A stretch of DNA of 64,000 nt from Bacteroidota bacterium (lineage in GTDB: Bacteria; Bacteroidota; Bacteroidia; Chitinophagales; Chitinophagaceae), in the NCBI GenBank assembly GCA_029555415.1, contig JAKPSI010000002.1, positions 62,001 through 126,000 on the forward strand, in the 5' to 3' direction. Numbering within the stretch: position 1 is the stretch's first letter; the number at the start of each line of letters is the position of its first letter. Position numbers and translations under genes: made by a program. The notes under the pieces were generated by a model, which saw only the letters and a program-made list of their open reading frames with translations, had not been told where the DNA came from and did not search any database. Shown here in pieces: positions 39,987 through 48,030 of the stretch.

Positions 39987-41198
39987 ATGTCCGAACAGTT
40001 AACATACGAACAGCTGAAACAAGCCGCCGCGGAATTCGGCACGCCACTTTATGTGTATCATGCTGAACGCATCAAAGCACAATACAACAGATTAGTGAAC
40101 GCGTTCGATGGCGCCCCGGTGCGTTTTTTCTACGCGGCCAAAGCGCTGACCAATATCAACGTGCTGAAATATGTGAAAGAGACCGGCTGCGGTATCGACT
40201 GCAGTTCCGTCAATGAAGCCAAACTGGCGGTGAAGGCGGGTTTTCCGGCCGACAGGATCCTGTACACTTCCAACAATATCGCTTTCGATGAGATCCGCGA
40301 AGCGAAAGCCATCGGTGCACATATCAATATCGACAGTCTTTCCAACCTCCGCAAATTCGGAGAGGCATTCGGACATAGTTATCCGGTCGGTGTACGTCTC
40401 CGTCCCAATATCATGGCCGGTGGTAATTTGAAAATATCAACAGGACATGCGGCCAGTAAATTCGGTGTGCCGGTGGAAGCCGTAGATGAACTGCTGCAGG
40501 TGATGAAAGAAACGAACCTGCATATCCGTACACTCCATATCCATACCGGCAGTGAGATCAAAGATGTGGAAGTGTTCGCACGCGGACTGGAAGTGTTGTT
40601 CGAAGTAGCGAAACGATTCCCGGAGCTGGAAGTGCTGGACCTCGGCGGCGGATTCAAAGTGCCATATAAACCAGGAGAGGAAGGAACAGATATGGAGACG
40701 CTGGGTAAAAAGGTGAAAGAAGAATTCGGGTCATTTGAAAAAACGACCGGTAAAAAATTACAGGTGTGGTTCGAGCCGGGAAAATTCCTGGTGAGTGAAT
40801 GCGGCTACTTCATCACGCAGGTGAATGTATTGAAAGAATCAGGTTCCATTTCCTTTGCGGGTGTGAACAGCGGGTTGAATCATCTCATCCGCCCGATGTT
40901 CTATGGTTCCTATCATCATATCGAGAATATCTCCAATCCGGAGGGCGCGGTGAAAAATTATAATGTCGTGGGGAATATTTGCGAAACGGACAATTTCGCT
41001 GAAGACCGCCCCCTGCCTGCGGTCCGTGAGGGCGACCTGCTCGTGTTCCGCAACGCCGGTGCATATTGTTATGAAATGTCTTCCAATTACAATTCACGCT
41101 ACAGGCCGGCTGAAGTGCTGGTGAAGGATGGGAAATTGCAACTGATCCGGAAGCGGGAAACGCTGGATGATCTGCTGCGGAATCAGGTTGAACTATAG
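39987..41198 (+). CDS. lysA: Diaminopimelate decarboxylase
   Basis: 403 residues. PLP-binding lysine Lys52 in FFYAAKALTN, HIHTGSEI, glycine loop DLGGGFKVPY, EPGKFLVSECG, the active-site cysteine in GNICETDNFAED and the closing NAGAYCYEMSSNYNSR. It converts meso-diaminopimelate to lysine, the last step of lysine synthesis. It begins 78 bp after scpB, beyond the hairpin. An ACGCAACG array begins 6 bp after the TAG stop. Confidence 0.96.
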   Translation: MSEQLTYEQLKQAAAEFGTPLYVYHAERIKAQYNRLVNAFDGAPVRFFYAAKALTNINVLKYVKETGCGIDCSSVNEAKLAVKAGFPADRILYTSNNIAFDEIREAKAIGAHINIDSLSNLRKFGEAFGHSYPVGVRLRPNIMAGGNLKISTGHAASKFGVPVEAVDELLQVMKETNLHIRTLHIHTGSEIKDVEVFARGLEVLFEVAKRFPELEVLDLGGGFKVPYKPGEEGTDMETLGKKVKEEFGSFEKTTGKKLQVWFEPGKFLVSECGYFITQVNVLKESGSISFAGVNSGLNHLIRPMFYGSYHHIENISNPEGAVKNYNVVGNICETDNFAEDRPLPAVREGDLLVFRNAGAYCYEMSSNYNSRYRPAEVLVKDGKLQLIRKRETLDDLLRNQVEL

Positions 41199-41203
41199 GT
41201 TTC

Positions 41204-41235
41204 ACGCAACGACGCAGCGGCGCAAAGACGCAACG
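41204..41235 (+). repeat. 8-bp-period array, ACGCAACG family (4 units)
   Basis: ACGCAACG, ACGCAGCG, GCGCAAAG, ACGCAACG in register, preceded by GTTTC and the lysA stop codon. Same orientation relative to its gene as at 55006-55037 and 58654-58677. Confidence 0.88.
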
Positions 41236-41267
41236 GAAATTCAGTCATTTTATCAGGTGTACTCATC

Positions 41268-41291
41268 GCTCGCAGCTCAAAGCTCACAGCT
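41268..41291 (-). repeat. 7-bp-period array, GCTnnnA family (3 units)
   Basis: On the minus strand GCTGTGA, GCTTTGA, GCTGCGA, then GC, beginning 6 bp after the stop codon of the DUF6263-like gene. Every unit carries TGA, giving stops in all frames. Confidence 0.8.
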
Positions 41292-41296
41292 ATTCA

Positions 41297-42169
41297 TCAC
41301 TTCCTTGTTACTGTAATGGTTGTAATGGTCTTCGCTGTTACAGGTAATGTTCCGAAAGTAGATTCTGTATTGCCATTCGATTCGGTCTCTGTCTTTTTTT
41401 CTTTGAGGATGCCGGTATTGCGGTCAACGATGATCGTTCCTTTGATCTTGTTGCTCATCGTGGTGGTGGTTTCATTCCCCATCATTTCCGCTTTGGTGGT
41501 GGAAGTAGAGCCGCCGCTGATCTCGATGGTGATCGTTGCATCATCGATGGCACTGATCCGGTAATTGTTGATGCCCTTTACCGTTTCGGTCATGATCGTA
41601 TCTGACCATACATCACCAACACCTACTTCATGAGCGGGTAATACGCCGAAGATGCTGTTGTCGCCTTTCTTCGGCGGTTCGGAGATCGATAAAACATCGC
41701 GCAGCATATTCGTGATGATGGCCATCCGGTCATCCATCTGTACTTTTTCCTGTTTGCCTTCCGCTAACAGCAATACTTTTCCGTGCGGATCCACGATCAT
41801 ATCATATTTACGGGCCAGGAACTGTTTGATCGGCTTGCCGAAAGGTCCGTTTCCGTCCTTCTCATTATTGGAATCAAATTTCCGGGACTGTCCCATGCCA
41901 TCGAAATCAAATCCGATTTTTTGCGCTTCATGGTGTAAAGTGAAATTATCCTCGGTCGCGTTCATGACCTTGAAAGAATGCAGGCCATTCCCATTCACCA
42001 CAAAATCGATCGCCTGACCCATGGCCTGCTGGGAAACGGTATTCTTCAGCACGAGGGTCACTTCGTATTCCTGTCCCTGTTCCATTTTCAACGGAACGGT
42101 CACTTTTTGTGCGGAAGCGGAAAGGGAGCTGAGAAAGCTGATCGCGAATGCAAGGATCGGTCGGGTCAT
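41297..42169 (-). CDS. Secreted DUF6263-like protein
   Basis: 290 residues from the ATG at 42169, which gives a signal peptide (ILAFAISFLSSLSASAQ); 30 upstream codons in frame are not used. The body is rich in beta strands, with EYEVTLVLKNTVSQQAMGQ, DPHGKVLLL and a Thr/Ser-rich C-terminus (TIIVDRNTGILKEKKTETE). It matches the style of DUF6263 proteins in Bacteroidota, for which no function is known. Divergent from the papain-like protease gene (166-bp gap). Ends beside a 7-bp array. Confidence 0.7.
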   Translation of the reverse strand: MTRPILAFAISFLSSLSASAQKVTVPLKMEQGQEYEVTLVLKNTVSQQAMGQAIDFVVNGNGLHSFKVMNATEDNFTLHHEAQKIGFDFDGMGQSRKFDSNNEKDGNGPFGKPIKQFLARKYDMIVDPHGKVLLLAEGKQEKVQMDDRMAIITNMLRDVLSISEPPKKGDNSIFGVLPAHEVGVGDVWSDTIMTETVKGINNYRISAIDDATITIEISGGSTSTTKAEMMGNETTTTMSNKIKGTIIVDRNTGILKEKKTETESNGNTESTFGTLPVTAKTITTITVTRK

Positions 42170-42335
42170 TTTTTCGGTTTTTTGGGGGCTTGTTAATATG
42201 CTCAGGCAAATTTGGTGCTTTAAATCCACAGTTTTCCGGCCTTTACAAAAATTTATCAACCGGGCAACCCGCGGAGGCCGGATCTCATCCTAAGTTCCTA
42301 TTTTTAATACCACATACACCTTTAAATTTTTTTCT

Positions 42336-43913
42336 ATGCCTATTCGAATGACGGATGACCCGATCGACCCTAATCAGCGTGATGATGACGGTGGCGGCGG
42401 TGGCCGGCCCAACTTCCCGGGAGGGGGTGGCGGCGGTGGATTATTGTCCCTGCTTCCATTATTACTCGGTCTTTTCCGCGGTAAGGGCATCTTCCTGCTG
42501 CTGATCCTGGCGGTAGGCGGATATTTCCTGCTCGGTCGCGGTGGTTGTAATATGGAGACGGTTCAGAAACTGTTCTCACAAAGCGGCTATAATTTCAGCC
42601 CGGCAGAATTCGATAAGGCATCGGTTTATGAGGGTCTCGAAGATGACCCTTCTCAGAATCCCTTACCGGAATCCGTTTCATTGCTGCGTTTCGCACCCAG
42701 TCCCGGTGACCAGGGCCAACAAGGCAGTTGTGTAGCCTGGAGTTCCGCTTACGGCGCGCGTACCATTCTGGAAGCGGCTTCCGCAGGCGTGGATCCGGAC
42801 CAGATACGATTCAGCCCGTCATTCTTATATAATCAGATCGGACTCGATAATTGCGAAGGTTCCTATATCGAACGCGCGATGGAACAAATGACGAAGCAGG
42901 GCGCATTGCCACTGAGTGAGTTCCCTTACAGTGATCAGGATTGTCAGCGTTTGCCTGATGGCAACCAGGTCCGTGAGGCAGCACAATATAAGATCCATGG
43001 TTTCACGCGACTGACCAATGGCAATACCCAAACCATCAATGTGCGTGCAGTGAAGGAACACCTGGCAAAAGATGCGCCGGTGGTGATCGGGATGATGGTG
43101 GGACAAAGTTTCATGCAGGATATGATGGGCCAGGAATTGTGGCAACCTCAGGGTGCGGATGCATCCGGTATGGGCATGGGCGGGCATGCCATGTGTGTGA
43201 TCGGTTATGATGACCGCAAATTCGGCGGCGCATTTCAGATCCTCAACAGCTGGGGACCGAAATGGGGAAAGGACGGAGTGGGCTGGGTACGCTACCGTGA
43301 TTTCAAGAATTTTGTGAAAGAAGCATACGGACTGGATCCGCTGGCCAAACGCGGTGCCATGGCCAATATTCCGCTGGAGTGTACGATCGGTCTTGTGAAT
43401 AATGATGGGGGCGAAGTGATCCCGCTCCGTTCGGCAGGCGGTAATACTTTTGAAACGACTGCGCCTGTAGCAGTAGGCACACGTTTCAAAATGTCCATTA
43501 AGAACGCGACCGAATGCTATATCTATATTTTTGGTGAGGAGAAGGATGGCAGCAGTTATGTGCTGTTCCCATATTTGAAACCGGGTGAGACCGTTTCCAA
43601 ACATTCACCGTATTGCGGCATCACGGGTTACCGTTTGTTCCCGAAAGCGCAATCCTTCACTGCGGATTCGATCGGACATAAGGATCAGGTAGGTATCGTG
43701 GTGAGCAAGGACCAGCTGGATTATGATCAGCTGAACAGCGCGATCAACAGCAGCACGGCCACGACCTATGCAGGCAAACTGAATGAAGCCGTACGTTCTA
43801 TTCAGATCCGTTCGGCCCGTTTCAGCAATACGAACGACGGAACGATGTATTTCAAAGTGGACGCGAATGATAATAAAGCGGTCGCCTTTGTGGTGGCGCT
43901 GGATAAACAATAA
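42336..43913 (+). CDS. Membrane-anchored papain-like (C1) cysteine protease with DUF4384
   Basis: 525 residues. An Asp/Gly-rich N-terminus is followed by a transmembrane helix (residues about 52-67), so the C1 domain probably faces the periplasm. Active site: Gln126 and Cys132 in GDQGQQGSCVAW, His284 in GGHAMCVIGYDD and Asn304 in NSWG. The C-terminal part (from about residue 345) resembles DUF4384 (CYIYIFGEEKDGSSYVLFPY), usually fused to peptidase or caspase-like domains. There is no N-terminal propeptide of the papain type. First gene of a four-gene operon with gaps from 4 bp down to overlap. Confidence 0.88.
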   Translation: MPIRMTDDPIDPNQRDDDGGGGGRPNFPGGGGGGGLLSLLPLLLGLFRGKGIFLLLILAVGGYFLLGRGGCNMETVQKLFSQSGYNFSPAEFDKASVYEGLEDDPSQNPLPESVSLLRFAPSPGDQGQQGSCVAWSSAYGARTILEAASAGVDPDQIRFSPSFLYNQIGLDNCEGSYIERAMEQMTKQGALPLSEFPYSDQDCQRLPDGNQVREAAQYKIHGFTRLTNGNTQTINVRAVKEHLAKDAPVVIGMMVGQSFMQDMMGQELWQPQGADASGMGMGGHAMCVIGYDDRKFGGAFQILNSWGPKWGKDGVGWVRYRDFKNFVKEAYGLDPLAKRGAMANIPLECTIGLVNNDGGEVIPLRSAGGNTFETTAPVAVGTRFKMSIKNATECYIYIFGEEKDGSSYVLFPYLKPGETVSKHSPYCGITGYRLFPKAQSFTADSIGHKDQVGIVVSKDQLDYDQLNSAINSSTATTYAGKLNEAVRSIQIRSARFSNTNDGTMYFKVDANDNKAVAFVVALDKQ

Positions 43914-43917
43914 TAAC

Positions 43918-44418
43918 ATGCAGCAAAAATTATGGGCCGGAGTACTGGCAATGATCTTATCTGTGGCGGTCAACGCGCAGGACATGAAGAATTTCCATCT
44001 CTACCATCCGGAGCAGGATGCGGATTCTGCCATCAAAGCGGCGGTGAAGCAGGCGAAACAGGAAGGCAAACACGTACTGATCCAGGCAGGTGGGAACTGG
44101 TGCATCTGGTGTGCAAGGTTCAATGACTTCGTGGCTTCGGATGCGCATCTGGATTCTGCCATGAAGGCGGCGTATGTGGTCTGTCACCTGAATTACAGCC
44201 AGGAGAACGGGAATGCGAAGGTCTTTGAGAAATACGGCTTCCCGCAACGATTCGGTTTTCCTGTTTTTTTAGTTTTGGATAACAAAGGAAACCTGCTCCA
44301 TACACAGAATTCGGCTTACCTTGAAGAAGGTAAATCGTATAGTCGAAGCAAGGTAGATGGCTTTTTCACCGATTGGTCGCCTGCCGCGCTGGACCCCAAA
44401 CAATACCAACAACACTGA
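43918..44418 (+). CDS. Secreted thioredoxin-like protein
   Basis: 166 residues from the ATG at 43918, 4 bp after the protease stop. Signal peptide (LWAGVLAMILSVAVNAQ), then a thioredoxin fold with the redox motif WCIWC (Cys62, Cys65) preceded by VLIQAGGN, and the cis-Pro region GFPVFLVLD. Resembles the thiol-disulfide family DUF255/thioredoxin_7. Probably keeps periplasmic thiols reduced or helps the C1 protease upstream, whose active site needs a free cysteine; that link is inferred from operon position. Confidence 0.88.
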   Translation: MQQKLWAGVLAMILSVAVNAQDMKNFHLYHPEQDADSAIKAAVKQAKQEGKHVLIQAGGNWCIWCARFNDFVASDAHLDSAMKAAYVVCHLNYSQENGNAKVFEKYGFPQRFGFPVFLVLDNKGNLLHTQNSAYLEEGKSYSRSKVDGFFTDWSPAALDPKQYQQH

Positions 44419-44909
44419 TGAACCCCCGGTTACCGGATTTTGTGAAACTGATGATGCATCCGCTGAAGGCGCGGGTATTCCTGTTCAGCCGGCTGCCCAG
44501 TGCTTATTTTTCGGGTGTGCGTGTACGTGAGTTGGATGGGGCTCATTGCATGGTCACGGTTCCGTACAAATGGTTCTCGCAAAATCCTTTCCGGTCCACT
44601 TATTTCGCCTGTCTGGCCATGGCCGCAGAAATGAGTACCGGTGCGCTGGCCATGGCGCACCTGCATGGCCGTGATCCTTCCGTTTCCATGCTGGTCGTGA
44701 AACTGGAAGCGAATTATTTCAAGAAAGCAACGGGCCGCACCCGCTTCACCTGTAATGATGGCGCGGCATTCGATAACGCGATAGAAGAAAGCATCGCCAC
44801 CGGCGAAGCGAGAACGGTATCCGCTAAGTCAACGGGCATCAATGATGCCGGTGAGGTCGTTGCGGAATTCATCATCACCTGGTCATTCAAAGCAAAATCA
44901 AAATCATGA
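44418..44909 (+). CDS. DUF4442 protein, hotdog-fold thioesterase-like
   Basis: 163 residues. The start ATG shares a base with the upstream TGA (TGATG), indicating translational coupling. Segments PYKWFSQNPFRSTYFACLAMAAEMSTGALAM and VKLEANYFKKATGRTRF fit DUF4442, a family with the hotdog fold of acyl-CoA thioesterases. No signal peptide, so cytoplasmic. Substrate unknown. The next gene starts inside its last codons (4-bp ATGA overlap). Confidence 0.8.
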   Translation: MNPRLPDFVKLMMHPLKARVFLFSRLPSAYFSGVRVRELDGAHCMVTVPYKWFSQNPFRSTYFACLAMAAEMSTGALAMAHLHGRDPSVSMLVVKLEANYFKKATGRTRFTCNDGAAFDNAIEESIATGEARTVSAKSTGINDAGEVVAEFIITWSFKAKSKS

Positions 44910-46309
44910 AGATCGCATTCCACGGCGCCGCCCGTACTGTAACCGGTTCCAAACACCTGATCACTTTGCAGAATGGTAAGAAGATCCTGCTGGATTGTGG
45001 CATGTTCCAGGGCCTGGGCCGAGAGACGGATGTGGCCAACCGTGAATTCGGATTCGTGTCACAGGATGTGGATGTGATGATCCTTTCGCACGCGCATATC
45101 GATCACTCAGGGCTTATTCCTAAACTGGTTTCGGAAGGTTTCAAGGGTGTCATCTTTTGCACCCCAGCAACCATGGACCTGACAGCCGTGTTGCTGGAAG
45201 ATTCTGCGGAGATACAGGAAGATGAAGTGAAGTATGAGAATAAACGCCGGTCGATGCAAGGCCTGCCTTATCTCAAACCTTTATATACGAAGGACGATGC
45301 GGCGAACGCGCTGGCACTTTTCCGTAAAGTTGAATATGGATTATGGTTCGATGTCACGGATGGCGTACAGGCGATGTACACGGATGCCGGACATATCATC
45401 GGCAGTGCCTGTGTGCATCTTAAAGTGAATGAGAACGGGAAAGAAACCCGCCTCACATTCAGCGGGGATGTGGGCCGTTACCGTGATGTGATCCTGAAAT
45501 CCCCCGAAGTGTTCCCGCAGGCGGATTATGTAGTGATGGAATCGACCTATGGAAACAGTTTGCATGACGAGAATCACACAACACCCGATCAGTTGCTGCG
45601 CTGGATCGAAAAAGCCTGCCTGCAGAAAAAAGGAAAACTGATCATGCCTGCTTTCAGTGTGGGCCGGACACAGGAATTGCTGTTCGCATTGAATCAATTG
45701 GAAGAAGAGAAGTCTTTACCCGATCTGGATTATTATGTGGACAGTCCGCTGAGTATCGAAGCCACCGAAGTGGTGAAACGCTATCCCCAGTATTTCAATA
45801 AAACGATCCAGCAGATCATGCAGACCGACAAGGACCCGTTCACTTTCAAAGGTTTGAAATATATCCGCACTGTGGAGCAATCCAAGATGCTGAATTTCCA
45901 GGATGGTCCGATGGTGATCATCTCCGCCAGCGGTATGGCAGATGCCGGTCGCGTGAAACACCATATCAGCAATAATATCGAGAGCAGCCGCAATACGATA
46001 TTGTTGACCGGATATTGTGAACCGCATTCACTCGGCGGACGCCTGATGGCAGGAGAGAAGGAAGTGCATATCTATGGAGTCGAACATCAGGTGCATGCCG
46101 AGATCGGCGCGATCCGCAGTATGAGCGCGCATGGTGATTATGAGGACCTTTGTCAGTGGCTGGCTTGTCAGGACCCGAAGAAGGTGAAGAAATTATTCCT
46201 CGTTCATGGCGAATATCCGGTGCAACAGGACTTCAAGCAACGGCTGATCAAAAAAGGTTTTGCGGATGTGGAGATCCCGGAGCGGCATTTCGAGCTGGGG
46301 TTGGGGTAA
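44906..46309 (+). CDS. Beta-CASP metallo-beta-lactamase-fold nuclease-like protein
   Basis: 467 residues. MBL metal motif HAHIDHSG (His62, His64, Asp66, His67), DAGHIIGSACV, SGDVGRY, then the beta-CASP region with MESTYG, PAFSVGRTQELL, ASGMADAGRVKHH and a final SAHGD and LVHGE. These are the motifs of CPSF-73/RNase J-like RNA-processing enzymes (the YsH1/Cft2-like bacterial group). Probably a cytoplasmic RNA endo- or exonuclease. It is coupled by overlap to DUF4442. Its stop TAA runs directly into a 10-bp repeat array. Confidence 0.92.
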   Translation: MKIAFHGAARTVTGSKHLITLQNGKKILLDCGMFQGLGRETDVANREFGFVSQDVDVMILSHAHIDHSGLIPKLVSEGFKGVIFCTPATMDLTAVLLEDSAEIQEDEVKYENKRRSMQGLPYLKPLYTKDDAANALALFRKVEYGLWFDVTDGVQAMYTDAGHIIGSACVHLKVNENGKETRLTFSGDVGRYRDVILKSPEVFPQADYVVMESTYGNSLHDENHTTPDQLLRWIEKACLQKKGKLIMPAFSVGRTQELLFALNQLEEEKSLPDLDYYVDSPLSIEATEVVKRYPQYFNKTIQQIMQTDKDPFTFKGLKYIRTVEQSKMLNFQDGPMVIISASGMADAGRVKHHISNNIESSRNTILLTGYCEPHSLGGRLMAGEKEVHIYGVEHQVHAEIGAIRSMSAHGDYEDLCQWLACQDPKKVKKLFLVHGEYPVQQDFKQRLIKKGFADVEIPERHFELGLG

Positions 46310-46310
46310 C

Positions 46311-46350
46311 GCGGATCAACGCAGATTAACACAGATTTCGCCGAATTTCA
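46311..46350 (+). repeat. 10-bp-period array, GCAGATTAAC family (4 units)
   Basis: GCGGATCAAC, GCAGATTAAC, ACAGATTTCG, CCGAATTTCA in register. The TAA stop of the beta-CASP gene plus the next C falls on the TAAC end of a preceding decamer, so the stop codon itself is in phase with the array. Flows directly into the ACGCAACG array. Confidence 0.8.
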
Positions 46351-46381
46351 CGCAACGACGCAAAGGCGCGGCGACGCGACG
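46350..46381 (+). repeat. 8-bp-period array, ACGCAACG family (copy 1 of the duplication)
   Basis: ACGCAACG, ACGCAAAG, GCGCGGCG, ACGCGACG; identical to 46499-46530. Confidence 0.88.
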
Positions 46382-46460
46382 TTTAATATGGAACTCACGC
46401 CCACTCGCGGCATTAAAGAAGTCAATTTCATCCAACACATCTCCGGCATCCCGCATGAGC

Positions 46461-46488
46461 CAGCAGCTAACAGCTAGTAGCTAGCGGC
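46461..46488 (-). repeat. 7-bp-period array, GCTnnnA family (4 units)
   Basis: On the minus strand GCCGCTA, GCTACTA, GCTGTTA, GCTGCTG. End of copy 1 of the tandem duplication. Confidence 0.8.
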
Positions 46489-46498
46489 TCGTTATTTC

Positions 46499-46530
46499 AC
46501 GCAACGACGCAAAGGCGCGGCGACGCGACG
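46499..46530 (+). repeat. 8-bp-period array, ACGCAACG family (copy 2 of the duplication)
   Basis: Identical to 46350-46381. Confidence 0.88.
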
Positions 46531-46615
46531 TTTTTTATAGAACTGAATAGCCCCCCTCACGGCTTTAACAGAAGTCCATTTCTTTCGCCAAACTACCCGG
46601 CATCCCGGATCAGCT

Positions 46616-46636
46616 GGCAGCTAACAGCTAACAGCT
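46616..46636 (-). repeat. 7-bp-period array, GCTnnnA family (3 units)
   Basis: Plus-strand units GGCAGCT, AACAGCT, AACAGCT, at the end of copy 2 of the tandem duplication. Confidence 0.78.
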
Positions 46637-46716
46637 TTCTTTTCACATTCCATTAATAAACCCCCGCCCGTTTTTTGCGTTTATATACTGAGTTCTATTA
46701 CATACAATTTAAAAAC

Positions 46717-46724
46717 GGGAGGTG
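46717..46724 (+). promoter_or_regulatory. Unusually strong Shine-Dalgarno sequence
   Basis: GGGAGGTG ends 2 bp before the ATG at 46727. Most genes in this window have no Shine-Dalgarno sequence, as expected for Bacteroidota, so this one stands out; the very short spacing is not ideal for classical use. Confidence 0.5.
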
Positions 46725-46726
46725 TT

Positions 46727-47305
46727 ATGAAAACGAAAAGAAGCGTATGGCCTGTTTATCTCATTGCAGCAGGCCTTTTAGCGGGCTGTGCTTCATCAGC
46801 CCATATTGAAAAGGATGACAATACTGATTTTACAAGGTACCGGACCTTTGCCTGGGATAACAGCAAGGAGGATAACGGTCACCGGAACGATCTGGCAGAA
46901 CAGAAGATCAAAGCCGCTGTAGGGCAGGAGTTGAAAGATCATGCCGGATGGCGTGAAGTGAAGAATCATCCGGATCTGATCCTCAGTTATGATGTGCTGG
47001 TGGAACGTTCGGAAAAGGAATCGAGCAGCCCGCGTTACAGTACACCTTTCTCAAGACTGGTCTATAATCCCTACACACGGCGTTACGCCACGATCTGGTA
47101 TCCGTCCGAATTCATGGGATATGAAAGAGCGCGTTATCCGGTGCAGGAGGGGACCGTGACGGTAACGATGATCGATGCGGATACCGATAAGATGGTCTGG
47201 CAGGGCTGGACGACCGGTGAGATCGACAGCCGGCATATGACATCAAAAGAAGTGAACAGCGCGGTGCGCTCCATCTTTAAGAAATTCGATGTCGCGAAGA
47301 GATAA
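46727..47305 (+). CDS. DUF4136 lipoprotein
   Basis: 192 residues with a lipobox LLAGC (Cys21). The mature part has the DUF4136 pattern: DFTRYRTFAWD, LAEQKIKAAVGQELKDHAGWREV, PDLILSYDV, and near the C-terminus GTVTVTMIDADTDKMVWQGW. Members are outer-membrane or periplasmic lipoproteins of unknown function. The start is supported by a GGGAGGTG sequence just upstream. A terminator hairpin follows 25 bp after the stop. Confidence 0.85.
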   Translation: MKTKRSVWPVYLIAAGLLAGCASSAHIEKDDNTDFTRYRTFAWDNSKEDNGHRNDLAEQKIKAAVGQELKDHAGWREVKNHPDLILSYDVLVERSEKESSSPRYSTPFSRLVYNPYTRRYATIWYPSEFMGYERARYPVQEGTVTVTMIDADTDKMVWQGWTTGEIDSRHMTSKEVNSAVRSIFKKFDVAKR

Positions 47306-47330
47306 TTAGTGGACGGTTCCGGACAATCAG

Positions 47331-47359
47331 GCCTCCCAGGGATGGGGGGCTTTTTTATT
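47331..47359 (+). terminator. Intrinsic terminator after the DUF4136 gene
   Basis: GCCTCCCA (47331-47338), GGGA loop, TGGGGGGC (47343-47350; one T-G pair), then TTTTTTATT. Confidence 0.88.
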
Positions 47360-47390
47360 CAGCCTGCTCATTTTTTATTATCTTTTACCC

Positions 47391-47888
47391 ATGTACAGGT
47401 CATTGTTGTTTCTGGTTTCATGTTTTATCATGTTTCAGGTTGCTGCACAGGAAGCCCGGAATACCATCTTTGCGGATGGTGCCGTGAAGGGACCTGTGTA
47501 TGCACTGAACTTTGATCATGTGTTCCATACCGCTCATGGAAGTACACTGTCATGGAGCGCCGGTTTTTCTTTGGAACACGATGCGATCTCCGCGCCACTG
47601 GGTATTGATGTGATCAAGGGCCGGCGCGACTGGCATCCTGAATTCGGTATGTTGCTGATCCCTTACATCGATCATTACAAGACCTTTCTTTCCGGTGATA
47701 ATCTTTCTGACAAATACATTTATGTGATACCCTATGCGGGTTACCGGTTGCAGCATCCATATGGCGGACTATTCCTCAAAGCATCTGTAGGCCCCTTCCT
47801 TTCTCTAGATCCGCCTTCTGATCATTTCTTTCACATGACCGCCAAATTGTATGGCTACGCCTCAATTGGTGCGGGCTTCTCTTTCTGA
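47391..47888 (+). CDS. Secreted protein, probable small outer-membrane beta-barrel
   Basis: 165 residues with a signal peptide (LLFLVSCFIMFQVAAQ). The rest alternates polar and aromatic residues and ends in aromatic Phe (IGAGFSF), as outer-membrane beta-barrels do; YGGLFLKASVGPFLSL and YIYVIPYAGYRLQ look like barrel strands. I do not recognise a family. It lies between its own upstream terminator and a GCTnnnA array 20 bp after the stop. Confidence 0.7.
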   Translation: MYRSLLFLVSCFIMFQVAAQEARNTIFADGAVKGPVYALNFDHVFHTAHGSTLSWSAGFSLEHDAISAPLGIDVIKGRRDWHPEFGMLLIPYIDHYKTFLSGDNLSDKYIYVIPYAGYRLQHPYGGLFLKASVGPFLSLDPPSDHFFHMTAKLYGYASIGAGFSF

Positions 47889-47908
47889 CCCCGGTCTCCT
47901 CTCATGCC

Positions 47909-47929
47909 GCTTACAGCTTGAAGCCTGTA
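47909..47929 (+). repeat. 7-bp-period array, GCTnnnA family (3 units)
   Basis: GCTTACA, GCTTGAA, GCCTGTA in register, 20 bp after the stop of the preceding gene and in the same orientation relative to it as the arrays at 54860 and 62321. Confidence 0.65.
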
Positions 47930-48030
47930 TCTTTTTAACATACCCTTTCACAATAACCCGTCACTTCTGGAACCAACTTTGCGTCAATTGGGTGTAGAGA
48001 AGCGCGTGCTTTTCTTTAAACCCCACGAAC

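Larger units (their letters stand above)
46346..46640 (+). repeat. Diverged tandem duplication of about 147 bp
   Basis: Copy 1 at 46346-46494 and copy 2 at 46495-46640. Both start with TTTCACGCAACG and 38 nearly identical bases, share CCGGCATCCC in the middle and end with GCTnnnA-type heptamers; the next TTTCAC begins at 46641, marking the boundary. The sequence between the two arrays in each copy is less alike. Confidence 0.75.
46310..46726. other. 417-bp intergenic region made of repeat arrays
   Basis: Begins with a 10-bp array and an ACGCAACG array, continues as a diverged tandem duplication of about 147 bp (46346-46640) and ends with the promoter and leader of the DUF4136 gene. A 29-codon frame in the first copy is not conserved in the second, so I see no coding potential. 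Confidence 0.8.

Noticed and set aside
46388-46477. 29-codon frame beginning MELTPTRG inside the tandem duplication
   Set aside because: The second copy of the duplication does not keep the frame or the start codon.
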